From the NCBI RefSeq assembly GCF_003217515.1, contig NZ_QJSX01000022.1, forward strand, positions 1 to 56,869: a stretch of 56,869 nt of DNA, read 5' to 3'. Both the position numbers and the translations under genes were made by a program. This document shows, piece by piece, positions 8,153-16,679 of the stretch. How positions within the stretch are numbered: the first letter of the stretch is position 1; each line of letters starts with the position of its first letter. This stretch comes from Deinococcus yavapaiensis KR-236. GTDB taxonomy: Bacteria > Deinococcota > Deinococci > Deinococcales > Deinococcaceae. The notes under the pieces are model-generated. The model was not told the DNA's origin, searched no databases, and worked only from the letters and a program-made list of their open reading frames with translations.

Positions 8153-10375
8153 TTGACGACTCCGACCATCTGGACGCCCATCGCGCCCGCCCGCGCGATG
8201 GACGCGCGCGTGCTGCGCACGCTCCTCGAACGGCACGTCACGGTCATCGATTGGCGTTGGGACGACGACTTCGACCCAGCGGACGTCATCATCGCCGCGA
8301 ACACCACGCGGGCCGGCGCGCCCTACGCCCGCACGCGCCCACTGCGCGTGTCCAGCGGCGCGTGGACGCTCGCCGAACCGCTGCGCCTCGCCGCTTCCGA
8401 GCACGTCAACGCTTTGTGGTGGCACTACCTCGCCACGCTCGCCCGAGCGAGCGTGAAACTGGACTTGCCGCGCCTCGCGAGCGCGTGGATCGCCGATGAG
8501 TTGCGCGCGCGCGACGTGAACGCGTGGCGTGACGCGAACCTCGACGCGTTCGCGCTGCTCGAACGCACCGCGTCCGCCGCGATGATCATCGTCGCTGACG
8601 GCGAAGTGCACGCCCACGGCGGTTTCCTCGACGACGACCCGAGCGGGCACGCCGCGTGGGCCGATCAAGGTCGCGTGCCCCTCGGTCGCCACGGCTGGCG
8701 AGACGCGCTCGCCAGCGTGCAAAGCGGACGGTTGACGCCTCAACTCATCGAACCGTGGGGACCGATGCTCGACGCGACCGGCGTCTTCCCCGACGGCGCC
8801 TTCGAAGGCGTGCCCAGCGGCATCGCGAACACCCTTCGCCGCCTCAACCGCGCCGTGCAAGGCCACCCGCGCGCCGCGCAAGGCGGTGAAGGCGGTGAAG
8901 CGAACGTCGCGTGGGCGCACGAGCACCCCGACGCCTCGCACCGCTTCGAAAGAACGGCGAACACGCGCCGTTCCACGGTCACGTCACGCCTCGCGTACCA
9001 ACTCGGACGTGCCGCGCGCGAAGCGGCCATGAGCCGCGCGCAAGAACGCCTTGAACACCACGCGTCGCACGCGCGTGAGGACGCCCCGAGTGGCCTCGCG
9101 AGCGCCATGCAAGAACTCTCCACCGCCTTGCAGCCCGTCTTGGCGGGCAAACGCGGCGACCGCGACAATGAAGCCAACGAACGCCGCGTGGACGCGGTGC
9201 TGCTCGCGTGGAGTGACGTCGGTCAGAACATCCCGCACCTTCGCCCGACCCTCGCCGAGTTGCAACTCGAACTCGACCCCGTGCGGTGCTTGCGCGCCCG
9301 CGTGTCCGGCGTCGCCCTCGACCCGACCTTGAAGGTCGTGTACGTCAACCTCGGCGCGGGCTTCGAGCACGAGCAACTCACGTACGCCTTCGCTGAACTC
9401 GCGCTGCACCTCGCGCTCGGTCACCCCGCGCGCGGACATGACAAGCAACCAAACGCGTGGAATTACGCGTGTGATTTGCTGCTCGCCGGGTGGCTCGAGC
9501 GCATGGGGTACGGCACGCGACCCGACGGCGCGCCGTACGACGCGACGCTGTCGAACCTCGACTCGGCCGAAGCGATTTATTTGCGTCTGCTCGACGACCC
9601 GAGCCTCTTGCGGCGCCGTCCCAGCTTGCGTGGCGCCAGCCTGCCCGACTTGATCGGCGCGGGTGAAGACGCCGCGCGCGCCTTGACCGACGAAGAAGAC
9701 CGCGCGTGGCGTGACGCGGCCGCGCGCGGCATGGAAGAAGCCGACGCGCTTCGCTGGGCGGGCTCCATGCCCGCCGGGTTGAACCGCGCGCTTCGCGAAC
9801 GCGGGGCCGAACCGATTCCGTGGCGACCCGCGTTGCAAGCGTACCTTTCGAAGGTCGTGCCGGTACGCGTGCGTCGCCGCACGTACGCGCACCCGAGTCG
9901 CCGCAGCAGCCTCAACCCGAACGAACCACGCGCGGGACGCGGCCGTGACGAACCCGGCCCGCGCCACTCGCTCGTGCTCGTGGTGGACACGTCCGGCAGC
10001 GTCGGCGACCGTGACCTCGCCGAAGCGCTCGGCGGCGTGCGCACCACCTGTCAGGTCTTGGGCGTCGACCGCGTGCGGGTGCTGTCATGCGACGCGGGCG
10101 TCACCGACCACGGGTGGAGCGCGCCGTGGCGCGCCGGGGACCGCCTCGTCCTGAAAGGTGGCGGCGGCACGTCCCTCATCCCGGCGTTGATGCTCACCGA
10201 GCAACTCGAACACGAACCCGACGGCATTCACCCGGACACGCCGATGCTCATCGTCACGGATGGCCTGTTCGACGATCGCCTCGCGCCGCGCCGCGAACAC
10301 GCCTTCCTCATGCCGCCTGGTACGCGCTTGTTGTTCGCGACACGCGCGCCCGTCTTCACCATTCGCGCGACCTGA
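8153..10375 (+). CDS. VWA-domain partner of MoxR (DUF2201-like)
   Basis: 740 residues from a TTG preceded by AAGAGG. The first 300 residues are a domain I do not recognise. A region of about 330-560 resembles the DUF2201 putative metallopeptidase domain: ELALHLALGH near residue 414, then WNYACDLLLAGWLERMGYG and a tyrosine-containing EAIYLRLL element. Relatives carry a zinc-type HExxH here, but in this protein the first His and the Glu are replaced, so catalysis is doubtful. Residues about 600-740 form the VWA-like fold, with the metal-binding motif DTSGS and a later DGLFDD loop. Such proteins deliver the AAA+ motor to its target. Codon use and spacing indicate co-transcription with the ATPase. 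Confidence 0.85.
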   Translation: MTTPTIWTPIAPARAMDARVLRTLLERHVTVIDWRWDDDFDPADVIIAANTTRAGAPYARTRPLRVSSGAWTLAEPLRLAASEHVNALWWHYLATLARASVKLDLPRLASAWIADELRARDVNAWRDANLDAFALLERTASAAMIIVADGEVHAHGGFLDDDPSGHAAWADQGRVPLGRHGWRDALASVQSGRLTPQLIEPWGPMLDATGVFPDGAFEGVPSGIANTLRRLNRAVQGHPRAAQGGEGGEANVAWAHEHPDASHRFERTANTRRSTVTSRLAYQLGRAAREAAMSRAQERLEHHASHAREDAPSGLASAMQELSTALQPVLAGKRGDRDNEANERRVDAVLLAWSDVGQNIPHLRPTLAELQLELDPVRCLRARVSGVALDPTLKVVYVNLGAGFEHEQLTYAFAELALHLALGHPARGHDKQPNAWNYACDLLLAGWLERMGYGTRPDGAPYDATLSNLDSAEAIYLRLLDDPSLLRRRPSLRGASLPDLIGAGEDAARALTDEEDRAWRDAAARGMEEADALRWAGSMPAGLNRALRERGAEPIPWRPALQAYLSKVVPVRVRRRTYAHPSRRSSLNPNEPRAGRGRDEPGPRHSLVLVVDTSGSVGDRDLAEALGGVRTTCQVLGVDRVRVLSCDAGVTDHGWSAPWRAGDRLVLKGGGGTSLIPALMLTEQLEHEPDGIHPDTPMLIVTDGLFDDRLAPRREHAFLMPPGTRLLFATRAPVFTIRAT

Positions 10376-10599
10376 ACGACGCTCCGTGATCTTCACACGC
10401 CGAGAGCAACCAAGGCGCGTGAACCGTTCAGTCCACGCGCTTTCACTCACGAAACGAACGTGTTGTTACTCCGCGGTTGCAAGGACGATTCCTTCACGGC
10501 AGGCAGGCTGTTCCTTACGTCGAGCAGCAGCATCAACAGCGCCGCCTGCCCGTCCTCTCTGCTCGTGACGCGCTGCCTGCCGACACGCGAGATCCGTCG

Positions 10600-10767
10600 T
10601 CGCGCCGCAAGCCGAACGGCCGAGGCACCGTTCGCTCAGTCGGCAAGAAGTACCGATGGGACATCACGCTCGGCTGCCGAGCCGACGGTTCGCGCATCTC
10701 ACGCTCCGGCTACGAAGTGACGAAGGTCGGAGCGGAAACAGCCATGAGCACCACGCTCACTGACTAA
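10600..10767 (+). pseudogene. Remnant of an integrase arm-binding domain
   Basis: The frame reads GTVRSVGKKYRWDITLG, then RADGSRISRSGYEVTKVGAE. This matches the shape of the N-terminal arm-type DNA-binding domain of phage integrases (G-S-V-R, K-W, D-G-K-R, F-x-T-K-x-E-A). It ends at TGA/TAA soon afterwards with no catalytic domain, and the upstream frame does not look coding. It is probably the stump of a lost integrative element. Apart from it, 10376-10835 holds no gene I can support. Confidence 0.45.
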
Positions 10768-10835
10768 AGAGCGTGTATGAACGCCTTGCGAAGCGGTGAC
10801 CAATGAAGTACGTCGTCCTCTGACACGATGAAGGC

Positions 10836-11405
10836 ATGCAAGCCGTGTCCACCTCTCGTCCCCTCCTCGTGCTGGACCTCGACGAAACGCTTTGGCACGG
10901 CATCGACGATCCGACACAGCCGACGGGCGTCCGTTTTCTCCTCCGGCCTCACCTCCGCACCTTCCTCGAAACGGTTGGTCAGCACTATGACCTTGCCGTG
11001 TGGACGGCGGCGACCGAAGACTGGATGCACGCGGGCCTCACCGCCATTCGTGAAGCGGCCGAATTCGACCTTGCGGAACGCGCGTTCTTCCTGTGGCACC
11101 GCGAGCGGTGTACCTGGAAGCGCACCGAGGACGGTGCGTACGCGTTCCGCAAGCCCGCACGCAAGTTCAACGCCGGGTGGATTCGCAGCAAATACCCTCG
11201 TCATCGCGTTCTCGTTGTCGATGACGTCGCGTCGAATTACGCCTGCGGTTATGGACACCTCGTCAAGGTCTCACCGTGGACGGGCGACGAAATGGACACG
11301 GAACTCGAAGCGCTGACGTACTACCTCACGTCGATCGCTCGGCACGAAGATGTACGCAGCCTGGAGAAACGAGGCTGGCGAACGAGGGCTGCCACGTTTT
11401 CGTGA
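10836..11405 (+). CDS. FCP1/NIF-type HAD phosphatase
   Basis: 189 residues. LLVLDLDETLWHG (nucleophile D14, acid/base D16) is HAD motif I of the FCP1 homology (NLI-interacting factor) group. VWTAATEDW matches motif II, a lysine-rich central part (KPARKF) provides the conserved Lys, and VLVVDDVASNY gives motif III. FCP1-type enzymes remove phosphate from proteins or nucleic-acid ends. Bacterial versions are small, as here, and are uncharacterised in general. It lies 460 bp after the MoxR-VWA pair on the same strand. A link to RNA or DNA end processing is possible but unproven. Its 3' end abuts the IS5 copy: the stop codon is only about 3 bp from the transposase stop, so the element may have trimmed the original C-terminus. 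Confidence 0.8.
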   Translation: MQAVSTSRPLLVLDLDETLWHGIDDPTQPTGVRFLLRPHLRTFLETVGQHYDLAVWTAATEDWMHAGLTAIREAAEFDLAERAFFLWHRERCTWKRTEDGAYAFRKPARKFNAGWIRSKYPRHRVLVVDDVASNYACGYGHLVKVSPWTGDEMDTELEALTYYLTSIARHEDVRSLEKRGWRTRAATFS

Positions 11406-11407
11406 CG

Positions 11408-12241
11408 TCAATTGAGAACCTGTGGCGGTGCCCGGACGAGGCGACGGAGCATCAAGCGGATCATCGCGAGGTACACGAGAACCTCCGTCGTGGCCGCTAG
11501 CGCTTCGTCATCCTTCGAAAGCCGACGGCATTTGTTCAGCCACGAGAAGGTCCGCTCAACGACCCAGCGCCTCCGCAGGACGTTGAACGTACCGCGCTGT
11601 TCGACTTGCTTGAGGAGTTCCGGGTCGTAACGTTGCGCTTGCCGCCACCAGGGGTACACCACTTCGAGCGTCACACCCTGCTCGCTTTTCGCCCAGCGCA
11701 AGAAGTTCCCCGTGTACCCCTGGTCCGCCCAGACGTGTCGCAGGTTCGGGTACTCGTCGTGCAAGCCTTCCAGTACGAGCTTGCCGCCGTCTCGGTCCTG
11801 CATGTCGGCCGGATGTACCGCGACACGAAGAATCAAGCCGAGGATGTGCCGCTTGCGGCCGTTGACTTTCTTGGCGCCGTCGAACCCTCGCGCACCGCCC
11901 GCTTCGGTGGTCTTGGCGCTTTGCGAGTCGATGATGCCCGCGGTCGGTTGAGGATTGCGCCCGAGTCGCATGCGGAGCAACTCGCGGAAGTACGTGTGGA
12001 GGCTTTCCCAGGTGCCGTTGAGTCGCCAGCGCCGATAGAGGGCGTACACGGTCGTCCACTTGGGAAAGTCGGCGGGCAGGAAGCGCCAGGCGCAACCGGT
12101 CTTGAGGACGTAGAGCATCGCGCCCTCAAGGTCGCGGCGATTGAGGACACGTGGTCGGCCTGTGTCAAAGGGACCGGGGAGTTGCGGTTCGAGCAAAGCC
12201 CATTCCACGTCGGTGAGGTCGCTTGGATAGGAGGTCGACAT
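11408..12241 (-). CDS. IS5-family transposase (copy 1, intact)
   Basis: 277 residues, a full-length IS5-type DDE transposase. It opens YPSDLTDVEWALLEPQLP (the N-terminal DUF4096-like region). Catalytic positions lie around IIDSQSAKTT (first Asp), VWADQGYTG (second Asp) and WVVERTFSWLN (Glu). It appears functional. A decayed relative with a related leader hairpin lies at 53136-53530. I could not identify terminal inverted repeats with confidence; the conserved right boundary begins at AGTGCGTATATGAACG, reading the minus strand from 12301. Confidence 0.9.
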   Translation of the reverse strand: MSTSYPSDLTDVEWALLEPQLPGPFDTGRPRVLNRRDLEGAMLYVLKTGCAWRFLPADFPKWTTVYALYRRWRLNGTWESLHTYFRELLRMRLGRNPQPTAGIIDSQSAKTTEAGGARGFDGAKKVNGRKRHILGLILRVAVHPADMQDRDGGKLVLEGLHDEYPNLRHVWADQGYTGNFLRWAKSEQGVTLEVVYPWWRQAQRYDPELLKQVEQRGTFNVLRRRWVVERTFSWLNKCRRLSKDDEALAATTEVLVYLAMIRLMLRRLVRAPPQVLN

Positions 12242-12261
12242 GCCTCACGGTACGGTGAAAA

Positions 12262-12301
12262 AGTGCGTACAGGACGACTCGTAGTCGTTCATATACGCAC
12301 T
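12262..12301. promoter_or_regulatory. Hairpin in the IS5 leader
   Basis: AGTGCGTA (12262-12269) pairs perfectly with TACGCACT (12294-12301), with a further GACGACT/AGTCGTT inner stem. It lies 20 bp before the transposase start. The decayed copy at about 53138-53178 keeps most of the outer stem, so the structure is part of the element: an end structure, or a leader that limits transposase translation. Confidence 0.6.
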
Positions 12302-12328
12302 TTAGGTCGTGTTGGCCAAGGGTGTACG

Positions 12329-13285
12329 CTACGCCAGCGTGCGCTGCATCACCCAGAAGCCCGGCCGCGCCTCGAAGCCCAAGCGGCGATTCACCGCTAG
12401 CATCGGCGCGTTGATGCTCAGGTTGTTCGTGCTCATCGTCGAAAATCCCGCCGCACGCGCCCGACGAATCACGTTCACCTTCAACGCCCGCGCGACGCCC
12501 ATCCCCCGTGCTTCGGGTGCCACGCCCGTGATGGCGTTGTACGCGCCGTGCGGCAACGACGCCATCACGCTCAGTCCCAACCACTCCTGCCCGCGCGTCG
12601 CCAGCACGATCCACTCGGGCCGCACCATCGGGGATTCACGCATGATGCGCCGTACCTGCTCCACCGGCATGCGCGGCATCCCTCGGTAGTCCGGCGTTTC
12701 CGCCACTCGGTCGTTGCGGAAGTCGTACAGCCGCGACCAGTTCGCCTCGTCGCTGCCCAGCGTCCGCATGTCCTCGAAGGTGATTCCGGCGTCGGCCACG
12801 CGGCGCTCGACGTCGGCGTGTGCGGCTTCGTCGAAGGTGGTGAGGTCGAGGGTGGATTCGAAGCGGTGGAAGTGCAGCGCGAAGCCTCGCCGCTCCGCCC
12901 AGGCCCGTCCTTCGGGGTTGACGTCGCGCACGCTGACTTCCAACGTGTGCGCACCCTGGGCAAGCGCGAGGTCGAGGACGCGCGTGAGCAACGCCTCGCC
13001 GTACCCACGTCCGCGCGCGTCGGGCGCGACGACCGGGTGCGTGATGAAGACGCCCGGCCGCATGGCGTTGGTGAAGAGCACGGCGGTGCCTTGCACGTTC
13101 CCGTCGGCGTCTTCGAGGACGAGGCGCTGAAAGTAGCTGGCGATCTGCCGAGGGAAGCGCTCGGACTCGGCGAATGCTTGCGGCGTGTACGGCTCGGTCT
13201 CGTCGGTGTTGAGGATGGCGACGTACGCGGCGAGATCGTCGGGGTGCGCGTCACGGAGGGTGTACGACGTGGGCAGGGTCGTCAT
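12329..13285 (-). CDS. Tandem-GNAT N-acetyltransferase
   Basis: 318 residues with two GNAT domains. The first (about 8-150) has the acetyl-CoA motif VVAPDARGRGYGEALL. The second (about 165-318) has VAPEARGMGVARAL followed by the N-N-x-x-M/N-x-x-N-x-x-L-G-F signature (TNNLSINAPMLAVNRRLGF). Double-GNAT enzymes of this type, related to the mycothiol acetyltransferase architecture, act on small amines or antibiotics; the substrate here is unknown. The gene is complete and ends 28 bp from the IS5 boundary, so its downstream context was probably changed by the insertion. Confidence 0.85.
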   Translation of the reverse strand: MTTLPTSYTLRDAHPDDLAAYVAILNTDETEPYTPQAFAESERFPRQIASYFQRLVLEDADGNVQGTAVLFTNAMRPGVFITHPVVAPDARGRGYGEALLTRVLDLALAQGAHTLEVSVRDVNPEGRAWAERRGFALHFHRFESTLDLTTFDEAAHADVERRVADAGITFEDMRTLGSDEANWSRLYDFRNDRVAETPDYRGMPRMPVEQVRRIMRESPMVRPEWIVLATRGQEWLGLSVMASLPHGAYNAITGVAPEARGMGVARALKVNVIRRARAAGFSTMSTNNLSINAPMLAVNRRLGFEARPGFWVMQRTLA

Positions 13286-13385
13286 GCCTCAGCATGACCT
13301 CTTGGAAGCAACTCATTCTACCTGCGCTCTACACAGCGCTGACGCGTCGTCTTCCCCCTTGGCCTACATGACCTAGAATGCGGTT

Positions 13386-14813
13386 GTGCCTCGTCAAAAG
13401 ACGCCGAGCATTCCGGAAATGACCCACGCCGTGCGCGTGGCGCTGGAACGATTCGCCGATGACGACGCGCGCGCCGCGTTACTCAACGCCAGCACTTGGC
13501 GTGACGCGTACCCGAGCGCCACCGACGCCAACAGCGCGGCGGAACTCCTCAAAGCGGAGTACTTCGGGTGGATGGCCGTCGAGTGGGTGCGGATCAACGG
13601 ACAAGAACTTCACGAGGACGTCGTCGCGCCCTTGAAAGGCGTGCGGCGTGTACGCGCAGGCAACAGCGACGAGAAAGCCCTGTGGAAAGAGCGGGCGTTG
13701 TACGTGCAACCGCTGCGAGCGTACTACCGCCTGCCCGCGCGCGTGCCTCAATGGGTGCTGCGCTCAGGCGTGCAAAACGCGCACTTCCCCGCCGTCGTCG
13801 CACCCGACGCAGTCACGACCGCGTCCGCCCCGCAAGCGCCCGGCCCCTTCCTCACGGTCTTCGCGAACAAACCCGGTGTGTTCATCGATCGCGCAACGCG
13901 CGGCACGCACGGTTGGGACGAAGTCACGCTGCAATACCGGGACGCGTTCGAGGAAACGCTCGCCCTCGATTACTTCGAGGAAGACGCCGCGCCCGAGCAG
14001 CTCCGGCAGCAACTCATGACCCTCGACCCGCGCACCAGCGACGTGTGGCGCCTCCTCACGGCGCGCGCCCTCGAAGCGGACGGCGACGACGTCTTCGCGC
14101 CGATCACCATCCGCCCGGACGAACTCGCGCGCGCCCTCGGTCTCAAACCGCACCCGAAGGGCGGCATGCGCGGCAAAGACCTCGTGCACTGCTCGCGGTC
14201 CCTACATCACCTCGAGCGCTTGTGGTTGACGATGCCCGACACGCGCTTCCCGGACCGCGTGACCCGCAAGCGCGTCCTCGCCGTGATGGAACGCGGGTAC
14301 ACGCGACAAATCGACGGTCAGTTCATCCCGAACTCGTGGACGGTCGTGCTCGGCGAGTGGGCGAAGTACTTCCCCAAGAGTTACGCGCCTATCTTCCGCA
14401 GCCTCGTTGAGCTTCCGGCGAATTCCGCCACGAATTTATGGGCGAAGCAAGTCGGCACGGAACTCACGTACCTCGTGCGTGAAACCGCCGACCTTGAAGG
14501 CGACGTGCGCTTTGTCAGCGTGCACGCGTTGCTCGAACGGGCCAGCCTGCTCAACGACGTCAACGACATGCGCGCCAACAAAAACTTCAACCGAGCGCTC
14601 GAACGCTTGGAAGGCACGCTTGACTTGCTGCATGACCTCGGCGTGCACGACGGATGGCGGTACGTGCCGGACAGCGCTGCTCTCCTCGATCGCCTGCAAG
14701 GCAAGCCAGAGTTCTACGACGCATGGCTGCAAAGCGTGATCGAAATTCGCGTGCCCGCGCCCCTACTCGCCGCGACGCAAGCGCTCGTGGAACGCACGAG
14801 CCGGACGCGCTGA
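13386..14813 (+). CDS. Putative plasmid replication initiator (Rep)
   Basis: 475 residues. I do not recognise a named Rep family by motif. The assignment rests on position: seven iterons begin at the base after its stop codon, and parAB and related genes follow. A basic region with paired winged-helix-like segments is plausible around residues 215-420 (PDELARALGLKP, then RSLHHLERLWLT, and SWTVVLGEWAKYFPKSYAPIFRSLVEL). The GTG start at 13386 has no ribosome site but is preceded by TAGAAT six bases upstream, the layout of a leaderless Deinococcus message. Rep proteins bind iterons to open the origin and often repress themselves. Alternative: an accessory DNA-binding protein. Confidence 0.65.
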   Translation: MPRQKTPSIPEMTHAVRVALERFADDDARAALLNASTWRDAYPSATDANSAAELLKAEYFGWMAVEWVRINGQELHEDVVAPLKGVRRVRAGNSDEKALWKERALYVQPLRAYYRLPARVPQWVLRSGVQNAHFPAVVAPDAVTTASAPQAPGPFLTVFANKPGVFIDRATRGTHGWDEVTLQYRDAFEETLALDYFEEDAAPEQLRQQLMTLDPRTSDVWRLLTARALEADGDDVFAPITIRPDELARALGLKPHPKGGMRGKDLVHCSRSLHHLERLWLTMPDTRFPDRVTRKRVLAVMERGYTRQIDGQFIPNSWTVVLGEWAKYFPKSYAPIFRSLVELPANSATNLWAKQVGTELTYLVRETADLEGDVRFVSVHALLERASLLNDVNDMRANKNFNRALERLEGTLDLLHDLGVHDGWRYVPDSAALLDRLQGKPEFYDAWLQSVIEIRVPAPLLAATQALVERTSRTR

Positions 14814-15118
14814 CCCCACCTGACTGCCGAACGCGACACGTTACCGCACCGCGACACGGCGGTGCGAGCGCGACGGCAAGCTGAAGCGTCAAGGTGACGT
14901 GCCCTGAATGTCACCACTTCACGGGATTCCGCGTTTCACCCCCACCTGACTGCCGAACGCGCGGCGTTATACCCCCACCCACGTGCCGAACGCACCCCCA
15001 CCTGACTGCCGAACGCGTGCGTTTACATCCCCACCTGACTGCCGAACGCGCGGGTGTTTCCACCCCACCTGACTGCCGAATGCGCAGGTGTTTCCACCCC
15101 ACCTGGCTGCCGAACCAC
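14814..15118 (+). repeat. Iteron array: predicted plasmid origin
   Basis: Seven copies of a 22-bp direct repeat, consensus CCCCACCTGACTGCCGAACG plus CG, start at 14814, 14940, 14973, 14996, 15029, 15063 and 15097. Copy 3 is degenerate (CACGTGCC instead of CTGACTGCC), copy 6 has AATGCG and copy 7 has GGCTGCC. From copy 2 on, the start-to-start distances are 33, 23, 33, 34 and 34 bp, near two or three helical turns, so bound proteins would sit on one face. The array follows the Rep stop codon directly, as in iteron plasmids. No DnaA box or AT-rich opening tract is obvious, although 15125-15145 and 15250-15300 are relatively AT-rich. Confidence 0.85.
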
Positions 15119-15143
15119 CACGGACTCGTCAATACAAACATCT

Positions 15144-15200
15144 GCGTGGACGCGCTTGAACGACATTCACCATCGCTAGGTGAATGTCGGCGCTCCACGT
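15144..15200. promoter_or_regulatory. Large inverted repeat next to the iterons
   Basis: CGACATTCACC (15161-15171) and GGTGAATGTCG (15179-15189) form a perfect 11-bp stem with a 7-base loop. Outer arms GCGTGGA and TCCACGT extend it to about 57 bp. No T tract follows, so a Rep operator, cruciform or origin element fits better than a terminator. Confidence 0.6.
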
Positions 15201-15409
15201 CTCAGCGGCACTCTGGATGCGAAAAGGGCGTGTGTACACTGGGCGCAACGTGAACTGATAAGCACACTCTCATGAGTGCCATTACGAACTTGGCCAGTGA
15301 ACGTCAAGCAACGTCGAACACGATCAGCGCTCCCGCCCTCCAGGAGGTCCTAGCTCCCAACGCGCTCATAAGCCAATAAACATCTCCGGCGGCAACCGGG
15401 GACTGCACG

Positions 15410-15447
15410 CTCGGTAGAGCGACCTACGCAACGGTCATCCTACCGAG
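15410..15447 (+). promoter_or_regulatory. Stem-loop in the leader of the 15477 gene
   Basis: CTCGGTAG (15410-15417) and CTACCGAG (15440-15447) pair perfectly across a 22-base loop, 29 bp before the start codon. It could be an operator for the encoded DNA-binding protein or a leader structure. Confidence 0.45.
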
Positions 15448-15476
15448 ACAACCTCTTGTTCCTCAAGGAGGCTCAC

Positions 15477-16679
15477 ATGACCGTCTCTTCACTGAGCGAC
15501 GGACATCCCGTCGTGTCGCACCTCCCTCCATCCGACGAAGCGCGCTTGCAGCAAGCGCAACGCGACCTGCTCACCAAACGCCAAGCGGACCTCGAATTCC
15601 GCCGCGTTCTCCGCGAAAGCGAGCAACGCCCCCTCCCCTTCCCCAGCGTGCTCTCCCGACCCCCCGTCAAGCTACCCACGCCGATCGCGTCGCCTCGACC
15701 CGCGAAGGTCATTCCGACGCGCCGCGTGCCGCACGCCCAACCGGAAGTCGACGTCCTCGACCGCACGCAGCGCGCCCTCACACTCGCCGAAGCGCACTTC
15801 GCGCGCCTGCGCCCCGGCGTGCACGACCGCGCCCGCACCGTGTACGCCGCCCTCGTCGAAGCCGCGTACACCCTCGTCGCGCTGCGCGGCCACAGCGAAC
15901 ACGTCACCAGCTACGTGTACTTCACCGTCCTCGACGCCTTGCCGGTCGCCACGAACCTCAGCGCCGCCACGTGCGAACGCGCCCTCAGCGACCTGCGCGA
16001 CGTCGGCCTGGTACACACCCGCCGCTGGTACACCAGCGCGCGCTTCCCCACCGCCGATGGTACGTTCGAGCCGCAACGCTGCTGCGGAGGCGTCTTCGTG
16101 TGCGTCCTCCTCCGCGCCCGCGTGGGCGCGCGCGCCCACCTCCGCCCCGAGGACCTCACCGCCGCGCCCCGCGATCTCGACGCGGACCGAAAACGCGGCC
16201 GCACCGCCTGGCAACTTCGAAAGGAAGTCGCCGAAAAGCGCGTGAGGGAATCATCTTCCTATCCAGATAGGAAGGTTGGAATTAAAGGCCTTTTGCAGTG
16301 GACGTTAGAAAATCCCACTTCAACTCCCTCCGTTGGAGTTGATTCCCTCACCGCCGCCAACGACCCGGCCGACGTCGTCTGGAACCTCTCCGCGGTGCTG
16401 TCCACCACTCCGCAAGCGCGCGGCGACGCCATCGAAGCGGCCGCCACCGCCCTCGCCCGCCTCTACCGCGATCCCGGCAGCATCAAACACTACTGCCGCC
16501 TCCTGCACCGCGCCGTCACCGCCGAATTCCAAGGCATCCCCGCCTTGTCACGCCTGCAATTCACACTACAACGCGTCCTCATCCACATGCGCGAAACGCC
16601 ACCCCGCCGACCCGGCGCCATCATCATCCGCGAACTCAAACTGAGCGGCTGGTGGAACGAGGTCTACCGCGCCGCCTAA
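15477..16679 (+). CDS. Winged-helix-like plasmid protein, paralogue of 17789-18808
   Basis: 400 residues; the ATG at 15477 follows AAGGAGG by five bases. The N-terminal 100 residues are Pro/Arg-rich and probably disordered. Residues about 110-215 contain a helix-turn-helix candidate (VATNLSAATCERALSDLRDVGLVHTRRW). It shares RDLDADRKRGRTA and a C-terminal block (AVTAEFQGIPALSRLQ ... RRPGAIIIREL) with the divergent gene at 17789-18808. Two such proteins flanking a gene-free stretch beside iterons suggest a role in replication control, copy number or partition. No named family recognised. A short AT-richer patch (16245-16345) inside the gene differs from its GC-rich surroundings and encodes a linker. 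Confidence 0.7.
   Translation: MTVSSLSDGHPVVSHLPPSDEARLQQAQRDLLTKRQADLEFRRVLRESEQRPLPFPSVLSRPPVKLPTPIASPRPAKVIPTRRVPHAQPEVDVLDRTQRALTLAEAHFARLRPGVHDRARTVYAALVEAAYTLVALRGHSEHVTSYVYFTVLDALPVATNLSAATCERALSDLRDVGLVHTRRWYTSARFPTADGTFEPQRCCGGVFVCVLLRARVGARAHLRPEDLTAAPRDLDADRKRGRTAWQLRKEVAEKRVRESSSYPDRKVGIKGLLQWTLENPTSTPSVGVDSLTAANDPADVVWNLSAVLSTTPQARGDAIEAAATALARLYRDPGSIKHYCRLLHRAVTAEFQGIPALSRLQFTLQRVLIHMRETPPRRPGAIIIRELKLSGWWNEVYRAA

Noticed and set aside
7046..8941. 631-codon minus-strand frame opposite MoxR and VWA
   Set aside because: The plus strand carries recognised motifs (Walker A/B). Low-complexity Arg/Ala content shows the minus frame is a GC artefact.
14814..15118. CRISPR array
   Set aside because: The 22-bp direct repeats have spacings of 1-12 bp between copies, no unique 30-bp spacers, and no cas genes. 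They are iterons.
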